Origin: an uncultured Lysobacter sp.
Lineage (GTDB): Bacteria > Pseudomonadota > Gammaproteobacteria > Xanthomonadales > Xanthomonadaceae
Direction: 5' to 3'
Length of the DNA: 64,000 bases
NCBI GenBank assembly: GCA_946480055.1
Contig: CAMLID010000011.1
Span: 1-64,000 of the forward strand
Shown piece by piece: positions 43,605 through 52,733 of the stretch. Both the position numbers and the translations under genes were made by a program. Position 1 is the first letter of the stretch; every line of letters begins with the position of its first letter. The notes under the pieces were generated by a model. It worked only from the letters and a program-made list of their open reading frames with translations, searched no databases and was not told where the DNA came from.

Positions 43605-43633
43605 TGGATAGCGAAACTATTTCGCGAAGGCGC

Positions 43634-44056
43634 TCAATGCCTGGCGGCCTGGGCGCGCAGGCGCTGTTCCTGTTCGCGCAGTTCCGGGGTGAGTTCGGCG
43701 CCGAAATCCTCGGCCTCGAATACCTGGCGGATCTCGATTTCCGCCTCGCCGCCGGTGGGGTTGGGGCAACGCTTCACCCACTCGATCGCCTCTTCCTTGG
43801 ACTTGACCTGGATCAGCCAGAAGCCGCCGATCAGTTGCTTGGCCTCCGGGAAAGGACCGTCGACGACGCTGCGGCGCTGGCCGGAAAAACGCACGCGCGC
43901 GCCCTTCGAAGAGGGATGCAGGCCTTCGCCGGCCAGCAGCACGCCGGCCTTGACCAGTTCCTCGTTGTACTTGCCCATCGCGGTCAGCAGCTCTTCGCTG
44001 GGCATTTGCCCGGCTTCGGCGTCGTCGTCGGATTTGACTATCAGCATGAATCGCAT
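43634..44056 (-). CDS. YciI family protein (DGPF), first
   Basis: A 140-residue YciI-type protein: [40 protein letters not shown], and an acidic tail. First gene of the cluster, with an ECF42-type promoter 74 bases upstream. Confidence 0.92.
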   Translation of the reverse strand: MRFMLIVKSDDDAEAGQMPSEELLTAMGKYNEELVKAGVLLAGEGLHPSSKGARVRFSGQRRSVVDGPFPEAKQLIGGFWLIQVKSKEEAIEWVKRCPNPTGGEAEIEIRQVFEAEDFGAELTPELREQEQRLRAQAARH

Positions 44057-44129
44057 GGCCCTGTCTCCTGGTTGGGTGGGGAGCGCCGGTCGCGGTGTGC
44101 GGCGTCGGTGCGGCGCTCTTACTCAGGGC

Positions 44130-44156
44130 GACGAAGGCAGGGGCACGGAATCGACA
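44130..44156 (-). promoter_or_regulatory. ECF42-type promoter, first
   Basis: Minus-strand TGTCGA (44156-44151), 17-base spacer, CGTC (44133-44130). Just downstream the word GTAAGAGC follows, as it also does at the 17598 site. Confidence 0.7.
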
Positions 44157-44252
44157 CGGCCCACGAAATTTTTTTGCGACGATTGCGGTTGCCGGGCGAG
44201 ACGACACGGTGCTAGCGTTTCGGCCCCCGCCCCGGATCGAAGGAACGTCGCA

Positions 44253-44831
44253 ATGAAGTCGCTCAAGTATTTGATCCCGATAGCATTTATCGCCAGCGCA
44301 TCGGCCGTGGCCGCGCCGACGACCTACGAGATCGACCCCAACCACACCTATCCCAGCTTCGAGGCCTCGCACATGGGCGTCTCGGTCTGGCGCGGCAAAT
44401 TCAACTCGTCCAGCGGCAAGGTCGTGCTCGACAAGGCCAAGGGCACCGGCACGGTCGAGGTGGTGGTCGACACCGCCAGCATCGACTACGGTCACGACAA
44501 GATGAACGAGCACGCGCGCGGCGACACCCTGTTCGACGTCGCCAAGTACCCGACCGCGACCTACAAGGGCAAGCTCGAAGGCTTCGTCGACGGCGCGCCG
44601 ACCAAGGTCGTCGGCGAGCTCACCCTGCACGGCGTGACCAAGCCGCTGGAACTGAAGATCAATTCCTTCAAGTGCATCCCGCATCCGATGCTCAAGCGCG
44701 AGCTGTGCGGCGCCGACGCCAGCGCCAGCTTCCAGCGCGACGCGTTCGGTATCGACGCCGGCAAGGACTGGGGTTTCAGTATGGACGTGACCCTGCGCAT
44801 CCAGGTCGAGGCGGTCGCGCAGGCCAAGTGA
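44253..44831 (+). CDS. YceI family periplasmic protein
   Basis: A 192-residue lipocalin-like protein with a signal peptide (cleaved near AVA). The mature start [15 protein letters not shown] is the family signature, followed by [28 protein letters not shown] and [10 protein letters not shown]. YceI proteins bind isoprenoid-like lipids. It is divergent from the ECF42 cluster. Confidence 0.95.
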   Translation: MKSLKYLIPIAFIASASAVAAPTTYEIDPNHTYPSFEASHMGVSVWRGKFNSSSGKVVLDKAKGTGTVEVVVDTASIDYGHDKMNEHARGDTLFDVAKYPTATYKGKLEGFVDGAPTKVVGELTLHGVTKPLELKINSFKCIPHPMLKRELCGADASASFQRDAFGIDAGKDWGFSMDVTLRIQVEAVAQAK

Positions 44832-44925
44832 GCCGGTCGCAGGTCCGGCTCGGATCGCACTACGAGCGACATCAACTGGAGGGAGCGGCAGGCCGCCGCG
44901 GCTTGGACTCCCTGAGGACAAGGCC

Positions 44926-45399
44926 ATGAACAACGAACCGCAAGCCGAGCATCGCTGGTTGCAACGATTGCTCGGCGAATGGGTGGGCGAGGGTGAGATG
45001 CCCGGAGCGCCCGGCGAAGCGCCGGCCACCTGGCGATCGCAGCAGACGGTGCGCAAGATCGGCGAGCTGTGGATCCAGTGCGAGGCGCGCAGCGAATCGC
45101 CGGAGGCGTCGATCATGCAGATCACCTTGGGCTACGACCCGGACAAGGGCCGCTACGTCGGCGCCTTCGCCGGCAGCATGATGTCCACCTTGTGGGTCTA
45201 CGAGGGTTCGGTCGGCGCCGACGGGCGCACGCTCACCCTCGACACCCGCGGTCCGGATTTCGATAGCGGCCGGACCCGCGACTTCCAGGACATCATCGAG
45301 CTGGTCGACGACGACCACCACGAACTGCGCTCGCGCATGCTGGGCGAGGACGGGCAGTGGCAGCCGGTGATGTCGGTGCGCTACCGGCGCAAGAAATAG
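44926..45399 (+). CDS. DUF1579 domain protein
   Basis: A 157-residue cytoplasmic protein with the DUF1579 pattern: EHRWLQRLLGEWVGEGEM at the start, KIGELWIQCEARSESP, QITLGYDPDKGRYVG and a RSRMLGEDGQW segment. Function unknown; the family is often near DGPF, VOC and sigma genes, as here. Confidence 0.88.
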   Translation: MNNEPQAEHRWLQRLLGEWVGEGEMPGAPGEAPATWRSQQTVRKIGELWIQCEARSESPEASIMQITLGYDPDKGRYVGAFAGSMMSTLWVYEGSVGADGRTLTLDTRGPDFDSGRTRDFQDIIELVDDDHHELRSRMLGEDGQWQPVMSVRYRRKK

Positions 45400-45496
45400 C
45401 CGGGGTCGCCGCGGTCGCGACCGGAGTCGCGATCGCGGCACTTGCGGCGCCCGGGAGCGGACGGCACTGTCGTTTTTTTCCGCAGGGGAACCAGGC

Positions 45497-46915
45497 ATGT
45501 CGCGTTCGCTATCGGGTGTCAGCATGGTTGCGGCGACGGCCGCGTTGTTGTCGGGCGCGGCGGTGGCTGCCCCGGCGCCGGACGAGGCCGCGTTCCGGGC
45601 CCTGTACCGCGAACTGGTCGAGATCAACACCACCCGCTCGGTCGGCAGTTGCACGCGCGCGGCGCAGGCGATGCAGGCGCGGTTGCTCGCGGCCGGCTTG
45701 CCGGCGCAGGACCTGCGCATCCTCGCGCCCGCCGACCGCCCGCAGGACGGTGCCCTGATCGCGGTGCTGCGCGGCCGCGATTCCAAGCTCAAGCCGTTGT
45801 TGCTGCTGGCCCACATCGACGTGGTCGAGGCGCGGCGCGAGGACTGGCAGCGCGACCCGTTCACCCTGGTCGAGGAAGACGGCTGGTTCTATGCGCGCGG
45901 CGCCAGCGACGACAAAGCCATGGCGGCGATCTTCACCGACAATTTGGTGCGCTACCGCCAGGCCGGCTACGTGCCGCGGCGCGACATCAAGCTGGCCCTG
46001 ACCTGCGGCGAGGAATCGCCGGACGTGTTCAACAGCGTGAAGTGGCTGATGGAGACCCAGCCCGAGACGTTGGCGGCCGCGTTCGTGCTCAACGAAGGCG
46101 CCGGCGGCGAACTGCGCGACGGCAAGCCGCTGGCGCTGCAGGTGCAGGCCGGCGAGAAGGTCTATCAGGACTTCGAACTCAGCGCGAGCGACGTCGGCGG
46201 GCACAGCTCGCGACCGACCCGCGACAATCCGATCACCCATCTGGCCGCCGGTCTGCAGCGGCTGTGCGCCCACCAGTTCCCGATCGCACTGAACCCGGCC
46301 ACGCGCGGTTACTTCGAAGCGCAGGCGCGGCTGTCGGCGCCGGCGATCGCCGCCGACATGCGCGCGGTGCTGGCCGATCCAGCCGACGAGGCCGCGGCCG
46401 ATCGCCTGTGGACGATCAACCCAGGCTGGAACAGCACGCTGCGCACCACCTGCGTGGTGACCCAGATCGAGGGCGGCCATGCGTCCAACGCGCTGCCGCA
46501 GCAGGTGCGTGCCAACGTCAACTGCCGGATCCTGCCGGGCGTGCCGGTCGAGGAGGTGCGCAAGACCATCGTGCGCGTGCTCGCCGACGAACGCATCAAG
46601 GTGACGCCGCGCGGCGAGCCCGGCATGGCGACCTTGGTGCCGCCGCTGTCGCCGAAGATCCTCGGCCCGGTGCGCGAGGTCGCCGACACGATCTGGCCCG
46701 GCGTCGCGATCGTGCCGACCATGTCCACCGGCGCCACCGACGGCCGATTCCTCAATGCCGCCGGCATCCCCACCTACGGCCTGTCGGGCTTGTTCCACGA
46801 TGCCGAGGGCAGCCGTGCGCACGGCCTCAACGAGCGCATCCGGGTCAAGTCGCTGCTGGACGGACGGCGTTTCCTGTACGAGATCGTGCGCCGCTACGCC
46901 GACGCCGCGGATTGA
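45497..46915 (+). CDS. exported M20 family peptidase
   Basis: A 472-residue M20/M25/M40 zinc peptidase with a signal peptide (AAVAA cleavage). Metal ligands: His in LAHIDVVEA, Asp in GASDDKAMA, the Glu pair in CGEESPD, Glu in LNEGAGGE and His near the end in SRAHGLNE. The lid domain lies between about 205 and 350. It acts in the periplasm or outside. Confidence 0.93.
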   Translation: MSRSLSGVSMVAATAALLSGAAVAAPAPDEAAFRALYRELVEINTTRSVGSCTRAAQAMQARLLAAGLPAQDLRILAPADRPQDGALIAVLRGRDSKLKPLLLLAHIDVVEARREDWQRDPFTLVEEDGWFYARGASDDKAMAAIFTDNLVRYRQAGYVPRRDIKLALTCGEESPDVFNSVKWLMETQPETLAAAFVLNEGAGGELRDGKPLALQVQAGEKVYQDFELSASDVGGHSSRPTRDNPITHLAAGLQRLCAHQFPIALNPATRGYFEAQARLSAPAIAADMRAVLADPADEAAADRLWTINPGWNSTLRTTCVVTQIEGGHASNALPQQVRANVNCRILPGVPVEEVRKTIVRVLADERIKVTPRGEPGMATLVPPLSPKILGPVREVADTIWPGVAIVPTMSTGATDGRFLNAAGIPTYGLSGLFHDAEGSRAHGLNERIRVKSLLDGRRFLYEIVRRYADAAD

Positions 46916-46983
46916 GCACCGGCCGGCGTGTGGGGCTGCGATGCGGGCGCGCTACGCCCGCACATCCATCAGGGGGTAACGAT

Positions 46984-47232
46984 ATGGAGATCCTGCTGCA
47001 CACCGACGAACTCGGCGACGGCGTGACCGTCGCCAACGCGACCGCGGACGACATCGCCGACACGGTCGCGCAGACCTCGCACCTGGGGCGGGTGCACTAC
47101 ATCGTCTACGACGAGAGTAGCTTCCGTGTGGTCGCCGGCAGCGAGCCGGGGTCGATGCAGAAAATCGCCCAGTCGGATGTGCCGGACAATATGCTCGCCT
47201 TGCTGTCGGCGTTGCGGGCTTTGCGCGGCTGA
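46984..47232 (+). CDS. 82-residue hypothetical protein
   Basis: A small acidic protein beginning MEILLHTDELGDGV. It may be one beta-alpha-beta unit. Family not recognised. It lies 68 bases after the M20 gene and may be transcribed with it. A strong hairpin follows. Confidence 0.6.
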   Translation: MEILLHTDELGDGVTVANATADDIADTVAQTSHLGRVHYIVYDESSFRVVAGSEPGSMQKIAQSDVPDNMLALLSALRALRG

Positions 47233-47237
47233 CGCAG

Positions 47238-47268
47238 CCATCGGGCGTCGGTCGGCGGCGCCCGATGG
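47238..47268 (+). terminator. hairpin terminator
   Basis: Perfect 10-base arms CCATCGGGCG and CGCCCGATGG around an 11-base loop, six bases past the preceding stop codon. Confidence 0.55.
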
Positions 47269-47303
47269 GCGATAATGACCGTCCCCACTGAGCGAGGTGC
47301 AGC

Positions 47304-47648
47304 ATGATCCAGCGCTACGAAGTCGGTCCGCGCATGTCGGAAATGGCGGTGCACAACGGTACGGTCTACCTGGCCGGGCAGATCGCCGACGACGAACACG
47401 CCGATATCGGCGGGCAGACCCAGCAGGTGCTGGCCGCGATCGACGCCTTGCTGGCGCAGGCCGGCAGCGACAAGTCGCGGATCCTGCGCGCGCAGATCTA
47501 CTTGGCCGATATCGCCGATTTCGCGGGCATGAACGCGGTCTGGGACCAGTGGGTGGTGGCCGGCCGCACGCCGCCGCGCGCGACCGTGCAGGCGGCGCTG
47601 GCGAATCCGAACTGGAAGATCGAGATCGTGGTGACCGCCGCGGTCTGA
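47304..47648 (+). CDS. RidA family protein
   Basis: A 114-residue member of the RidA/YjgF family. It has VHNGTVYLAGQIA, QQVLAAIDALLAQAGSDKSRIL, QIYLADIADFAGMN and TPPRATVQAAL with the conserved Arg that holds the enamine or imine. It removes reactive imines made by PLP enzymes. Single gene. Confidence 0.94.
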   Translation: MIQRYEVGPRMSEMAVHNGTVYLAGQIADDEHADIGGQTQQVLAAIDALLAQAGSDKSRILRAQIYLADIADFAGMNAVWDQWVVAGRTPPRATVQAALANPNWKIEIVVTAAV

Positions 47649-47671
47649 GTCCCACGACGCGGCGATGCGGC

Positions 47672-48472
47672 TCAGCCGCCGTCGCCGCGCTGGCCGGCGA
47701 CGGCCGCGGCCAGGAATGCGTCCAGCAGCGGCCGCCCGGGCATCAGTTCGGGAAAACGCGCGTCGTGGAATTCCGGATGCCATTGCACGCCGACCACGAA
47801 GGCGGCGTCGGGCGCGCGGATGCATTCGGGGATGCCGTCCTCCGACCAGGCCTCGACGTGGAGGCCGTCGCCGAGCCGGCGGATGCCCTGGTGATGGATC
47901 GAATTCACCCGCGTGCCTTCCTGCGGCGGATACAGCGCGGCCAGCCAGCCATCGGCTTCGATGCGCAGGGGGTGTGCATGTTCGTCGTAGCGGTCGGGCA
48001 GGTAGTGCTGATTGCGGGTGGCGCCGCCGGCGACCAGGTCCTGGTACAGGCTGCCGCCATAGGCGACATTGATCAGCTGCATGCCGCGGCAGACGCCGAG
48101 CACGGGCTTGCCGGCGGCGGCGAAGGCGCGCAGCAGCGACAGTTCGAAACGGTCGCGCACCGGGTCGGTGGTCTGCAGCAGCTCGCTGGGCTGCTCGCCG
48201 TAGGCGACCGGATCGATGTCGGCGCCGCCCTGCAGGATCAGGCCGTCGAAGGACTGTGCGTATTCGCGCACCGACAGGTCGCTGCGCTGGACGTCGCCGT
48301 CGGGATCGACGGTGGGGATCATCGCCACCAGCGCGCCGCCCGACATCACCCAATGCGCCATCGACTGTTCCAGGTACTGCAGGGTCTTGTTGCGGAAGCC
48401 GTATTGCGCGGGCAGGTTGCGCATCAGGCGCGGCGACAGGCCGATCATCAGTTTGCGCGGCGTGGCGGTCAT
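47672..48472 (-). CDS. gamma-glutamyl-GABA hydrolase family amidotransferase (PuuD-like)
   Basis: A 266-residue class I glutamine amidotransferase-like hydrolase. The nucleophile is in LGVCRGMQLINV; the catalytic His-Glu pair is in VQWHPEF. LQGGADIDP is the oxyanion region. Same strand and 43 bases after the YbdK gene, so the two may share a transcript; both act on gamma-glutamyl bonds. Confidence 0.9.
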   Translation of the reverse strand: MTATPRKLMIGLSPRLMRNLPAQYGFRNKTLQYLEQSMAHWVMSGGALVAMIPTVDPDGDVQRSDLSVREYAQSFDGLILQGGADIDPVAYGEQPSELLQTTDPVRDRFELSLLRAFAAAGKPVLGVCRGMQLINVAYGGSLYQDLVAGGATRNQHYLPDRYDEHAHPLRIEADGWLAALYPPQEGTRVNSIHHQGIRRLGDGLHVEAWSEDGIPECIRAPDAAFVVGVQWHPEFHDARFPELMPGRPLLDAFLAAAVAGQRGDGG

Positions 48473-48515
48473 ACGGGCCTCGATGGGGCGTGATCGGTAG
48501 GGGCGAGCCGGCGGC

Positions 48516-49649
48516 TCAGTCGGTCGCGGCGGTGGTGGCGCGCAGCCAGTCGACCACCGCCTCCAGCGAGGGTACGCGGCCCAGGCCGCGATCGCGTTGT
48601 TCGCGGTACAGCGCCAGTTGCGCGTGCGCGCTGCTGCCCTGGGCGACGATCGCGTCCAGCGGCGCCAGCGCGGCGGCGCTGTCCAGGGCGCGGATATCCT
48701 GCGCACAGAGCTCGCGCAGCCGCGCCAGCATCTGCGGCAGCGGTTCGGGCTCGGCGCCGCTTTCGTCGAAGAACTTGGCTTCGGTGCCGAAGCGCTTGGC
48801 GCGCCAGCGGTTCTCGTCGATCACGCGCCGGGTCAGGGCGCTGCGCGGCGGGTCGTCGTCCGGGCAGCGCACCAGATAGCGCAGCAGGCAGCGGTACAGC
48901 GCGGCGATCGCCAGGGCGTCGCGGACCCGGGTGCAGCAGTCGGCGATGCGCAGTTCCAGAGTGGGGAAGCGCGGCGAGGGTCGGATACCCCACCACAGCG
49001 AGCGCGCGTCGCCGATCGCGTGAACCCGGGTCAGCAGGGCGGCGAAGGCGTCGTACTCGGCCTCGTCGGCGAAGAAATCCGGCACGCCGGTGCGCGGCCA
49101 TTCGTCGTAGACGGCCTGGCGGTAGCTGAGCAGGCCGGTGCGCGAGCGGTTCCAGAACGGCGAGGAGGTCGACAGCGCCAGGAACAACGGCAGCCAGCGC
49201 ATCATCCGGTTCATCACCCGCACCCGGTCCACGCCCGGCGGCAGTTGCACGTGCACGTGCAGGCCGCAGACCAAGCTGCGGCGGGCGACGATCTGGAAGT
49301 CCTCCATCAGCCGCCGGTAATGCGAGCGCGGGCTGCGCTCCTGTTCGCGCCACACGCCCAAGGGGTGAGTGCCGGCCGCGACCAGGCCCAGATCGAAGCG
49401 CGCGGCGACCTGCGACAGCGTGCTGCGCAGGCCGATCAGGCTGCGCTCGGCCTCGCCGGCGTCGCGCAGGATCGGGCTGGAGATTTCGATCTGCGATTGC
49501 AGCAGTTCGTTGGCGACCGAGTCGCCGAGTTCGAGCCGGGCCTGCTTGAGCAGTTCCGCCGGCACCCGTGTGGCCAGGCCGTGGGCGCCGGGGCGGACGA
49601 GAAAATACTCCTCCTCGATGCCGTAGGTGTAGTCGTGGTGTTCGCTCAC
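48516..49649 (-). CDS. carboxylate-amine ligase, YbdK/GCS2 family
   Basis: A 377-residue ATP-grasp-like glutamate-cysteine ligase 2 family enzyme. Signs: TYGIEEEYFLVRP, GTHPLGVWREQ, CGLHVHVQLPPG and PSPRFPTLELRIADCC. YbdK makes gamma-glutamyl amides weakly. Beside the PuuD-like hydrolase, which could reverse such a bond. Confidence 0.94.
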   Translation of the reverse strand: MSEHHDYTYGIEEEYFLVRPGAHGLATRVPAELLKQARLELGDSVANELLQSQIEISSPILRDAGEAERSLIGLRSTLSQVAARFDLGLVAAGTHPLGVWREQERSPRSHYRRLMEDFQIVARRSLVCGLHVHVQLPPGVDRVRVMNRMMRWLPLFLALSTSSPFWNRSRTGLLSYRQAVYDEWPRTGVPDFFADEAEYDAFAALLTRVHAIGDARSLWWGIRPSPRFPTLELRIADCCTRVRDALAIAALYRCLLRYLVRCPDDDPPRSALTRRVIDENRWRAKRFGTEAKFFDESGAEPEPLPQMLARLRELCAQDIRALDSAAALAPLDAIVAQGSSAHAQLALYREQRDRGLGRVPSLEAVVDWLRATTAATD

Positions 49650-49785
49650 GCGCGCGCGCCGAGGCGTCGGGGCGTGGCGATGGAAGGGCAGTGCATGCGG
49701 GCGCTCCTGCGGTCGCGGATTTCGGCCAAGGTAGCGCGGGCGATGTAAGCGGCAGTTGAAGAAGCCGGCGCGGTATCATCGGCGC

Positions 49786-50151
49786 ATGTCGAAACTGCTG
49801 CTGAATCTGCGCCAGGTGCCCGAGGACGAGGCCGCCGACGTGCGCGCGATGTTGGACGCGCACCGCATCGAGTTCTACGAGACCCGGCCCAGCCGCTGGG
49901 GCATTTCCTATGGCGGGATCTGGATCGCCTACGACCGCGACGAGGCTGCGGCGCGGGCGCTGATGGCCGAGTATCAGGGCGAGCGTCAGGCGCGTGCGCG
50001 CGCCGAGCACGACGCGGCCCTGCGCGACGGCAGCGCCGAGACCTTCGTCGACGTGCTGCGGCGCGAGCCGCTGCGGGTGTTGGCGATCGTCGCGGCGATC
50101 GTCGCCCTGCTGGCGGTGCTCGCTCTGCCGGCGTGGCTGCTGCGGCCCTGA
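49786..50151 (+). CDS. DUF6164-like single-pass membrane protein
   Basis: A 121-residue protein. The N-terminus LLLNLRQVPEDEAADVR and ETRPSRWGISYGGIWI, with the final hydrophobic helix (about 97-117), fit DUF6164. It may be a tail-anchored sensor domain. Function unknown. Confidence 0.85.
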   Translation: MSKLLLNLRQVPEDEAADVRAMLDAHRIEFYETRPSRWGISYGGIWIAYDRDEAAARALMAEYQGERQARARAEHDAALRDGSAETFVDVLRREPLRVLAIVAAIVALLAVLALPAWLLRP

Positions 50152-50167
50152 GCCGGACCGTTGCGCC

Positions 50168-50186
50168 GCGACCGCGGCGCGGTCGC
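50168..50186. terminator. weak hairpin
   Basis: Arms GCGACCG and CGGTCGC with a 5-base loop between convergent genes. Confidence 0.35.
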
Positions 50187-50235
50187 TGAATCCGTCGATC
50201 GCGAGGTGGCGTAATGCGGCCCGACGGCGCGCGTG

Positions 50236-50751
50236 TCAGCCGTGCGCCGTCGGCGTGGCGCCTTCCAGATCCAGCGCGGTGAGGTAGAGACGCAGGTCGA
50301 ACTCGAGCTGGTGGTAATCCGGCTCCATGTGCGTGCACAACTGGTAGAAGGCGCGGTTATGGTCGCTTTCCTTCAGGTGCGCCAGTTCGTGCACCACGAT
50401 CATTTTCAGGAACTCCGCCGGCGCATCGCGGAACACCGTGGCGATGCGGATCTCGCGGCTGGCCTTGAGACGGGCGCCCTGTACCCGCGAGATCGCGGTA
50501 TGCGTGCCCAGGGCCTGGCCGATTACCTGCAGGCGATTGTCGTAGATCACCTTGTGCAGCGGCTCGGCCTTGCGCAGGTAACGGCCCTTGAGTTCGGTCG
50601 TGTATTCGTACAGCGCACGGTCGCTGCGGACCTCGTGCGCCTGCGGGTAGCGCTCGCGTAGCACCGCGCCCAGACGTCCTTGCGCGAGCAACTCGCGTAC
50701 GCGCGCCAGCACGTGCTCCGGATAGCCGTTTAGGTAGGTCAGGGACTGCAT
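50236..50751 (-). CDS. YgjP-like M48 metallopeptidase
   Basis: A 171-residue zinc protein of the YgjP/WLM type. The metal motif is VVHELAHLKESDHNRAF (HExxH plus a downstream His). It also has TTELKGRYLRKAEP. Such proteins may be housekeeping proteases acting on nucleotide-linked or ribosomal targets; no signal peptide. Confidence 0.92.
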   Translation of the reverse strand: MQSLTYLNGYPEHVLARVRELLAQGRLGAVLRERYPQAHEVRSDRALYEYTTELKGRYLRKAEPLHKVIYDNRLQVIGQALGTHTAISRVQGARLKASREIRIATVFRDAPAEFLKMIVVHELAHLKESDHNRAFYQLCTHMEPDYHQLEFDLRLYLTALDLEGATPTAHG

Positions 50752-50901
50752 GCCGTAACGATACGGCAGTCGCCGCGCGCAGCGGACGGCGGCGCGCGCG
50801 GGCCTGCGCGCTCGACCGGAGTTTTGCTCATTTCTTCAATGGATCGGATGCCGAATCGGCACCTGAGCTGCGCCGCATGGCATGCCAACTTTTAGTTGGT
50901 C

Positions 50902-50930
50902 TTGATTGTCAATTTAGGATTGTGTTTTAT
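50902..50930 (+). promoter_or_regulatory. promoter of the first Sel1/Gly-rich cassette
   Basis: TTGATT (50902-50907), 17-base spacer, TTTTAT (50925-50930), in an AT-rich island. The same boxes and spacing precede the second cassette, although the spacers differ, which supports both. Confidence 0.65.
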
Positions 50931-51030
50931 CTCTCCGCAACTTGAAGTCGCGCATTTTCCGATGCGGACAGACGACGAGTCAGTACCGGCCTGCAGGCCG
51001 GCAACCGGACACGAGCGAGAGGGCGAGGGA

Positions 51031-51921
51031 ATGCAGACAGGCAAGCGCAGACGTTGGTGGGGAGCGGTGGCCGCGGTGCTGGCGGTGGCGGCCCTGGCGC
51101 TTTGGTGGCGCGGGCATCGGATGGATGCCGTGCCCGTCGCGCGTATGAGCGTTCCTGCCTCGGTTGCGCAACCGGTCGCCGCGGACGACGTCGTCGGCGC
51201 CGGTGATCCGGCTGCCGAACTGGTGCATGCCCGTCGCCCCGGTGCGGTGAGGCGGGGCGTGGTGCCTTCGCGCAGCTTCGACCTGCCGCGCGGTCGCGCG
51301 GTCGACGTGGTCGCGGCCCTGCAACCGCGGGCCGAGGCCGGCGACAACGACGCGGCCTTGTACTTGTTCATCAAGATCGAGGAATGCCGCTACCAGCTCT
51401 ACCACGGTGGCGGCAACGACAGCCGGCCGCCGCCGAGCGCGGGCGACAGCCTCGAGTCGCAACTGATCGCGCGCACACCACCGGAGTGCCACGGCCTGAC
51501 GCAAGAGCAGTACCAGAACAACGTGCGCTGGCTGGAGCAGGCCGCAGACGCTGGTGTGGTCATGGCCCAGCTCTCCTATGCCGGCAATGCCGAGGCGGTC
51601 GTCGGCAACTTCTCGCAGATGCTGGCGAACCCCGACAAGGTCATCGCCTATCGCCGCAAGGCGATGCAGTACCTGCGTCAGGCGGCCGCCAGCGGCAGTC
51701 TCTCGGCCTTGATGAGCCTGAGCGACGCCTATCACTACGGCGTCCTGGCGCCGCGCGACCCGATCCGGGCCTATGCCTACTACTACGCGAAGGACATGGC
51801 GTCGCCGAGCGCGTACGGGAGGCAATACCTGGACACGTACGCCGACCAACTGGAGCCGGCGCAACTGGCTACGGCCATTCAACAAGGAAAGGGAATCTAC
51901 GATGCGTGTTGCAAACCATAG
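51031..51921 (+). CDS. Sel1-repeat membrane-anchored protein, copy 1
   Basis: A 296-residue protein with an N-terminal signal anchor (MQTGKRRRWWGAVAAVLAV), a variable low-complexity stretch to about residue 75, and a helical Sel1/TPR-like domain. Clear repeat units include NVRWLEQAADAG and YLRQAAASGSLSAL, and SDAYHYGV. It ends IYDACCKP. The paralogue at 52734 keeps the domain nearly intact but not the variable region. It overlaps the next gene by 20 bases. Expected in the periplasm, attached to the inner membrane. Function unknown. Confidence 0.85.
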   Translation: MQTGKRRRWWGAVAAVLAVAALALWWRGHRMDAVPVARMSVPASVAQPVAADDVVGAGDPAAELVHARRPGAVRRGVVPSRSFDLPRGRAVDVVAALQPRAEAGDNDAALYLFIKIEECRYQLYHGGGNDSRPPPSAGDSLESQLIARTPPECHGLTQEQYQNNVRWLEQAADAGVVMAQLSYAGNAEAVVGNFSQMLANPDKVIAYRRKAMQYLRQAAASGSLSALMSLSDAYHYGVLAPRDPIRAYAYYYAKDMASPSAYGRQYLDTYADQLEPAQLATAIQQGKGIYDACCKP

Positions 51922-52378
51922 AAAACTATTGCCGATGGTCGGCCTGGCCGTGCCGTTGTTGTTGGCTTGCGCTTGGTTGGTTGCGGCGGAGCGCGGTCCG
52001 TTCGAATGCAACAACGGCTGCCAGATCGACTATCCCAAGCCGGATCCGCTGACCGCAGATTACGTGCAGCAGATGAAACCGCTGTTCTACCGCTGGTTCG
52101 GCGACGTGTTCTGGAACAAGGGCGACACCTACATCATCTGCAACGCGAGCTACTGCGCGAAGTACTACATCACCGACGATTTCGGCCTCTACGGCAAGGA
52201 GGGGCGCATCGAGCGCGAAGGTGGCGGTTCCGGCGACATCGGCGTCGGCGGTGGCGGCAGCGAAACCGGCGGCGACGGCGGCGGCTACAACCCGGGTGCG
52301 GGCGGTGGCGGCGGGGGCGGCGGAAGTTTCGGCAGCGGCAAGGTGATCGTCGGCGATCCGGCCGTGGTGCAGAACTGA
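51902..52378 (+). CDS. conserved aromatic core plus Gly-rich tail protein, copy 1
   Basis: A 158-residue protein with a signal peptide or anchor (LACAWL could be a lipobox here). A conserved core, QMKPLFYRWFGDVFWNKGD then YCAKYYITDDFG, holds Cys residues at CNNGCQ, IICN and YCAK. It is followed by a Gly-rich disordered tail ending GDPAVVQN. Its start codon lies inside the end of the Sel1 gene (20-base overlap). I recognise no family. Confidence 0.8.
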   Translation: MRVANHRKLLPMVGLAVPLLLACAWLVAAERGPFECNNGCQIDYPKPDPLTADYVQQMKPLFYRWFGDVFWNKGDTYIICNASYCAKYYITDDFGLYGKEGRIEREGGGSGDIGVGGGGSETGGDGGGYNPGAGGGGGGGGSFGSGKVIVGDPAVVQN

Positions 52379-52384
52379 TCGCGA

Positions 52385-52411
52385 GCGGCGCCCGCCACGA
52401 GCGGGCGTCGC
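52385..52411 (+). terminator. hairpin after cassette 1
   Basis: Arms of 11 bases, GCGGCGCCCGC and GCGGGCGTCGC, pair with one wobble around a 5-base loop, seven bases past the stop codon. Confidence 0.5.
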
Positions 52412-52464
52412 TTCCAGGCGGCTGTCGAATAGCCGGGTGTAAGGGATGGGAACAGTGCGCGGGC

Positions 52465-52524
52465 TTCGCGCACTCATTCGTCTAGCCGCGTGTGGACTGA
52501 GCGCAGGTTTCGCGCACTCATTCG
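52465..52524. repeat. two 16-base direct repeats
   Basis: TTCGCGCACTCATTCG occurs at 52465-52480 and 52509-52524. The flanks after each copy are also partly similar (CGTCTAGCCG and CGTCCAACCG). Confidence 0.7.
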
Positions 52525-52599
52525 CGCATTTGTTCGTCCAACCGTGTGCGGAATCGATACAGAACCAGTGCCTATGAGCTTGGTGGTCCTTCGTTCGGC

Positions 52600-52628
52600 T
52601 TGATTTTCCATTTGGGGTGTCGTTTTAT
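52600..52628 (+). promoter_or_regulatory. promoter of the second Sel1/Gly-rich cassette
   Basis: TTGATT (52600-52605), 17-base spacer, TTTTAT (52623-52628). Identical hexamers and spacing to the first cassette. Confidence 0.65.
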
Positions 52629-52733
52629 TTTTTCTGAAAATTTAAGTTGCGATCTTTTCCAGTAGCTGAAGAGACGCGCGCCAGCGCCTGTTCTCCGGGA
52701 CAGCGAACCGGGATACGAGCGAGGAGCGAGGGA

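Larger units (their letters stand above)
52379..52733. other. intergenic region before the second cassette
   Basis: It holds a hairpin (52385-52411), a pair of 16-base direct repeats TTCGCGCACTCATTCG (52465-52480 and 52509-52524, 44 bases apart), and the second cassette promoter (52600-52628). No gene is seen. Confidence 0.6.
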
